A stretch of 64,000 nt of DNA from the NCBI GenBank assembly GCA_022376925.1, contig JAIOJX010000002.1:40138501-40202500 (forward strand), written 5' to 3'. The notes under the pieces are model-generated. The model made no database searches and was not told the DNA's origin. It saw only the letters and a list, made by a program, of their open reading frames with translations. This DNA comes from Tragulus kanchil. Its lineage: Eukaryota > Chordata > Mammalia > Artiodactyla > Tragulidae. Numbering within the stretch: position 1 is the stretch's first letter; each line of letters begins with the position of its first letter. Of this stretch, positions 59,503 to 64,000 are shown one piece after another. Both the position numbers and the translations under genes were made by a program.

Positions 59503-61721
59503 TTTTAAAATTTATTAGTAGCATTGGGCATATTGGGAAGACACTATTACATTAGATTCTTCAACTAGAAATGCATTTGGTGCCTACCCTTTTCTTGGGT
59601 GATTGAAGTGTGTTCAACCAATGGGACATTACCTAGATACTGGTGCTCACTGACATCACTGAGGGATGATTGGAGCCAGAGGCTGGAGTCACTGACATCA
59701 GAGCTTCTTCTGAAATTTACCTTTCTGTTAATATGAGAGTAATATTTTGTATATAGTTTAGACTCATAAACATATGAAAACAGAGAAAGCCAAGGGGAAA
59801 AAAGGCTTTAAACTTTTAAAGAAGATATGAATAGCATCCAAATATTATGTCTGCTTCACATAATGCAAAGAGCATTATTTGAAGTTATGTCCCTGCTAGA
59901 CAGAATGCATTTGCTATTCATATATTTTAAAAACTGTAATTAAAGTCATCTAATGAGGTGTGATGCTTGAAGCTGTTTTTAAAGCACTTAAAATCAGATG
60001 CAAAAACAAGAACTTAAACTGAATCTACAATTGGACTCTTTCAGAAGTAAAAATAGATTTTACTGGTATAAAGGAATATTCCTAACACTCTTTCACCAGG
60101 CCAAGTGCTGTGTTCCGAATTCTTTGTCATCTTTTCTTCACAATTCACAGGAAAAAATTTAAGTCAAGGCACTATTGTCAGGACCTAAAACTATTTGCCT
60201 GACTTACATTTTAAAATTAAAGTGCTGTCAGATACTCTAGGGGTCCTTTTACAATGCAGATAAGAAGGGGTTGTATCTGACCACAGAGGTGTGAGCTATA
60301 GATGCTCAGGTGAGGTCAATAGGGTCACGAGAGACACGAAGAGCAAAGCCTAGCTACAAAGAGCAGCCATTCAGTCATCAGAGCCACCTGCAAGTGAAGA
60401 GAGGAGAGGAGCAGCCCTGCTCCCATTAGAGAAGATTCCTGATGCTCAAGGACCCTGAAAGACCCCCGGAGCCTGTCTTTCTCCACTGACGGTGGAGATG
60501 AGGTCTCTGCTCATCTTATTCTTCTCTTCTGTTCTCCATCCATGAAAGCCTCCAGCTACCACCGTGTTCCTTTTCTTTACTCGGTCAATGTGATTAATCC
60601 TTCACCGAGTAAGCTAGTTTTAAATTTATTAGTAGCATTCATTGGGAAGACACTATTACATTAGATTCTTCAACTAGAAATGCATTTGGTGCCTACCCTT
60701 TTCTTGGGTGATTGAAGTGTGTTCAACCAATGGGACATTACCTAGATACTGGTGCTCACTGACATCACTGAGGGATGATTGGAGCCAGAGGCTGGAGTCA
60801 CTGACATCAGAGCTTCTTCTGAAATTTACCTTTCTGTTAATATGAGAGTAATATTTTGTATATAGTTTAGACTCATAAACATATGAAAACAGAGAAAGCC
60901 AAGGGGAAAAAAGGCTTTAAACTTTTAAAGAAGATATGAATAGCATCCAAATATTATGTCTGCTTCACATAATGCAAAGAGCATTATTTGAAGTTATGTC
61001 CCTGCTAGACAGAATGCATTTGCTATTCATATATTTTAAAAACTGTAATTAAAGTCATCTAATGAGGTGTGATGCTTGAAGCTGTTTTTAAAGCACTTAA
61101 AATCAGATGAAAAAACAAGAACTTAAACTGAATCTACAATTGGACTCTTTCAGAAGTAAAAATAGATTTTACTGGTATAAAGGAATATTCCTAACACTCT
61201 TTCACCAGGCCAAGTGCTGTGTTCCGAATTCTTTGTCATCTTTTCTTCACAATTCACAGGAAAAATTTAAGTCAAGGCACTATTGTCAGGACCTAAAACT
61301 ATTTGCCTGACTTACATTTTAAAATTAAAGTGCTGTCAGATACTCTAGGGGTCCTTTTACAATGCAGATAAAAAGGGGGTTGTATCTGACCACAGAGGTG
61401 TGAGCTATAGATGCTCAGGTGAGGTCAATAGGGTCACGAGAGACACGAAGAGCAAAGCCTAGCTACAAAGAGCAGCCATTCAGTCATCAGAGCCACCTGC
61501 AAGTGAAGAGAGGAGAGGAGCAGCCCTGCTCCCATTAGAGAAGATTCCTGATGCTCAAGGACCCTGAAAGACCCCCGGAGCCTGTCTTTCTCCACTGACG
61601 GTGGAGATGAGGTCTCTGCTCATCTTATTCTTCTCTTCTGTTCTCCATCCATGAAAGCCTCCAGCTACCACCGTGTTCCTTTTCTTTACTCGGTCAATGT
61701 GATTAATCCTTCACCGAGTAA
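59503..61721. repeat. Duplicated block 22: 59503-60613 and 60614-61721 (offset about 1109)
   Basis: About 1.1 kb repeated once, abutting. The head of the downstream copy (60614-60640) matches 59497-59531 with several bases missing, then the pair is clean except for single-base A/G-run changes (about 60151/61260 and 60267/61375). Content: unique sequence, no recognised gene or element. Confidence 0.95.
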
Positions 61722-61894
61722 GTGACTGCCTATTACTCTTTTCTTAACGGCTGACTGTCTTTTAAGTCTTCCACTAAAAGATAATTACTTGGAGTTATGT
61801 TCCTTGCATTTCAGCCAGATACAAATCTCATCTTCTGTGACAACCATTATCCTCCTTATTTTTTTATGTTATTGGATCAGCTGTGAACCAGACT
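61722..61894. other. Short single-copy spacer
   Basis: Nothing recognised. The 110-codon frame from 61789 runs on into the following SINE. Confidence 0.5.
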
Positions 61895-62097
61895 GTTGTT
61901 ATTGTTGTTTCGTTGTTAGGTTTTATCCGACTCTTTTAGATCCCATGGACTGTAACCCATCAAGCACCTCTATCCATGGGATTTCCCAGGCAAGAATGCT
62001 GGAGTGGGTTGCCATTTCCTTCTCCAGGGGATCTTCTCAACTCAGATATCAAACTTGCATCTCCTACATTGGTACCGCTGAGTCACCTGGGAAGCCC
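61895..62097 (-). mobile_element. Bov-tA SINE, reverse orientation
   Basis: Reversed element from 'ttgttattgttgtttcgttg' through 'caggcaagaatgctggagtg' to 'gtcacctgggaagcccg'. Part of it (from 61919) is repeated at 63013-63191. Confidence 0.94.
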
Positions 62098-62513
62098 GTG
62101 ACCAAAGTTGGAAAATGTTAACTCTTAAAAAGAGACGAATAGGTGTGGGAGACGCAAAGTGAGGGGACTTCCTCCAAAGAGAATAATTATTAGAGTATTA
62201 GCATAGATGGTGAGAAAGCCATCAGAGCCTCAGTTTTTCTAGGTCCTTTTCCTGAAGCCAAAGATGGGCAAAGATGAAGCCCAAGGCTGTGCCGGTTTCC
62301 TACCAAATACCAGACAGTGGGCTATAAGTGAGTCCAACAAGGTGGTGATACAAAGCCAGCTGCTTAATACTGGGGAGGGATGAGGTGCCAATAATATCAA
62401 ACATTGGAGCTCAGGGACCTGAATCTTTTAGATTCCACAATGCAGGCAGGCAACCTTAGGGTTCCTATAAACTAGGGATCCCCAACCTGCAGCAGATAAA
62501 ACTCAAACAAATA

Positions 62514-62815
62514 GGGGTTCCTCTGGTGGCTCAGTGTATTAGAATCTGTCTACCACTGCAGGCAACATCGCTTTAATCCCTGATCCAGGAAGATCCCATA
62601 TGCTGAGGAGCAACTAAGCCCCTGTGCCACAACTATTGCATGTGTGCTCTAGAGCCCATGCTCTGCAACAAGAGAAGCCACTGCAGTGAGAAGCCCATAC
62701 ACCTCAGCTAGAGGGTAGCCCCACTCCCTGAACTGAAGAAGGCCTGCATGCAGCAGTGAAAACCCAGTGCAGTCAGAAATAAATAAAATTATTAAATCTT
62801 ACAAAAAACAAAACC
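62514..62815 (+). mobile_element. CHR-2-like SINE
   Basis: Head 'ggggttcctctggtggctca'. The body has 'gaggagcaactaagcccctg', 'tctagagcccatgctctgca', 'acaagagaagccactgcagt', 'agggtagccccactccctga' and 'aaaacccagtgcagtcagaa', ending in an 'aataaataaaattatt' tail. Near full length. The duplicate is at 63608-63909. Confidence 0.9.
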
Positions 62816-62947
62816 AAGCAAAGGATGTATTTGGAAGGAAAACTGTGGGTGAGGCGTGTTCTAATTTTGTTATTTACTTGCTTTGTTTGATTTGTGGTAG
62901 AATTGAACCGTAAAGAAAGCTGAGCACCAAAGAATTGAGTTTTTCCA

Positions 62948-62980
62948 ACTGTGGTGCTGGAGAAGACTCTTGAGAGTTCC
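62948..62980 (+). mobile_element. Tiny BovB fragment
   Basis: 'aactgtggtgctggagaaga' followed by 'ctcttgagagttccc' matches the BovB RT segment encoding CWRRLLRVP. Only about 33 bp is visible, just before the block 23 join, so it may be cut short by the join. Confidence 0.6.
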
Positions 62981-63012
62981 CAGTTAGGAAACCCGAACAG
63001 AAAGCTGAAGCA

Positions 63013-63191
63013 GGTTTTATCCGACTCTTTTAGATCCCATGGACTGTAACCCATCAAGCACCTCTATCCATGGGATTTCCCAGGCAAGAATGCTGGAGTG
63101 GGTTGCCATTTCCTTCTCCAGGGGATCTTCTCAACTCAGATATCAAACTTGCATCTCCTACATTGGTACCGCTGAGTCACCTGGGAAGCCC
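63013..63191 (-). mobile_element. Bov-tA SINE, duplicate copy lacking its 3' end
   Basis: Copy of 61919-62097. The outer 24 bp present at 61895-61918 are missing because the block starts inside the element. Confidence 0.93.
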
Positions 63192-63607
63192 GTGACCAAA
63201 GTTGGAAAATGTTAACTCTTAAAAAGAGACGAATAGGTGTGGGAGACGCAAAGTGAGGGGACTTCCTCCAAAGAGAATAATTATTAGAGTATTAGCATAG
63301 ATGGTGAGAAAGCCATCAGAGCCTCAGTTTTTCTAGGTCCTTTTCCTGAAGCCAAAGATGGGCAAAGATGAAGCCCAAGGCTGTGCCGGTTTCCTACCAA
63401 ATACCAGACAGTGGGCTATAAGTGAGTCCAACAAGGTGGTGATACAAAGCCAGCTGCTTAATACTGGGGAGGGATGAGGTGCCAATAATATCAAACATTG
63501 GAGCTCAGGGACCTGAATCTTTTAGATTCCACAATGCAGGCAGGCAACCTTAGGGTTCCTATAAACTAGGGATCCCCAACCTGCAGCAGATAAAACTCAA
63601 ACAAATA

Positions 63608-63909
63608 GGGGTTCCTCTGGTGGCTCAGTGTATTAGAATCTGTCTACCACTGCAGGCAACATCGCTTTAATCCCTGATCCAGGAAGATCCCATATGCTGA
63701 GGAGCAACTAAGCCCCTGTGCCACAACTATTGCATGTGTGCTCTAGAGCCCATGCTCTGCAACAAGAGAAGCCACTGCAGTGAGAAGCCCATACACCTCA
63801 GCTAGAGGGTAGCCCCACTCCCTGAACTGAAGAAGGCCTGCATGCAGCAGTGAAAACCCAGTGCAGTCAGAAATAAATAAAATTATTAAATCTTACAAAA
63901 AACAAAACC
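63608..63909 (+). mobile_element. CHR-2-like SINE, duplicate copy
   Basis: Same insertion as 62514-62815 at offset 1094. Confidence 0.9.
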
Positions 63910-64000
63910 AAGCAAAGGATGTATTTGGAAGGAAAACTGTGGGTGAGGCGTGTTCTAATTTTGTTATTTACTTGCTTTGTTTGATTTGTGGTAGAATTGA

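Larger units (their letters stand above)
61919..64000. repeat. Duplicated block 23: 61919 to at least 62906, and 63013 to the window end (offset 1094)
   Basis: The second copy is still matching when the window stops (64000 pairs with 62906), so the block is at least 988 bp. If it follows the others the true end is about 100 bp outside. Content: reversed Bov-tA, unique sequence and a CHR-2-like SINE. Confidence 0.95.

Noticed and set aside
2441..64000. Satellite or true tandem array
   Set aside because: Each unit is repeated only once and unrelated to the next; a satellite would repeat the same unit many times.
2441..64000. CRISPR-like or programmed rearrangement system
   Set aside because: Units are about 1.1 kb of ordinary ruminant sequence with no shared boundary motif and no associated genes.

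Overview
This window is ruminant (pecoran) nuclear DNA with no protein-coding gene that I can support. The evidence for the organism is the interspersed repeats: BovB (RTE-type) LINE 3' ends, many Bov-tA SINEs, cetartiodactyl CHR-type SINEs and L1 remnants. BovB and Bov-tA together are typical of Bovidae and their relatives. I cannot tell cattle, sheep, goat or deer apart. All open frames are short, and many are readings through SINE or LINE sequence. No rRNA, tRNA gene or CRISPR array was seen.

The dominant structure is not an element. From about 2441 to the end, the window carries 23 separate events in which about 1.05-1.18 kb is repeated once, head to tail, nearly identically. The two copies abut directly or are separated by about 10-45 bp. 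The repeated content is different each time (SINE, LINE, AT-rich or unique sequence). Only the overlap length is near constant. Summing the copy-to-copy offsets gives about 25.5 kb of redundant sequence, so the underlying locus would be only about 38.5 kb. At many joins the last tens of bases of the upstream copy, or the first tens of the downstream copy, are a degraded version of the matching sequence. The degradation is mostly missing bases and shortened homopolymers. I read this as overlapping sub-contigs or corrected long-read pieces that were concatenated without merging their overlaps, rather than a biological tandem array.

Layout: 1-2440 single copy, with one Bov-tA and an LTR-like stretch starting near 2213. 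2441-8330: three chained duplications. 8470-10649: one duplication of a unique region, with an old diverged relative at about 11063-11330. 12008-18424: three duplications, including an AT-rich hairpin. 18410-19013: BovB 3' end. 19647-27515: four chained duplications, including a reversed BovB end. 27516-29317 single copy. 29318-33307: two duplications. 34053-38232: two duplications around CA repeats. 38233-40164 single copy with a CHR-2-like SINE. 40165-42422: one clean duplication. 43762-47869: two duplications across a CHR-1 SINE and an L1 remnant. 47870-50867 single copy. 50868-53126, 54140-56373, 56322-58508, 59503-61721 and 61919-64000: further duplications over SINE and L1 sequence. No genes work together here. 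The useful biology is the repeat landscape and a few local structures, and the useful technical message is that every second kilobase is probably false sequence.
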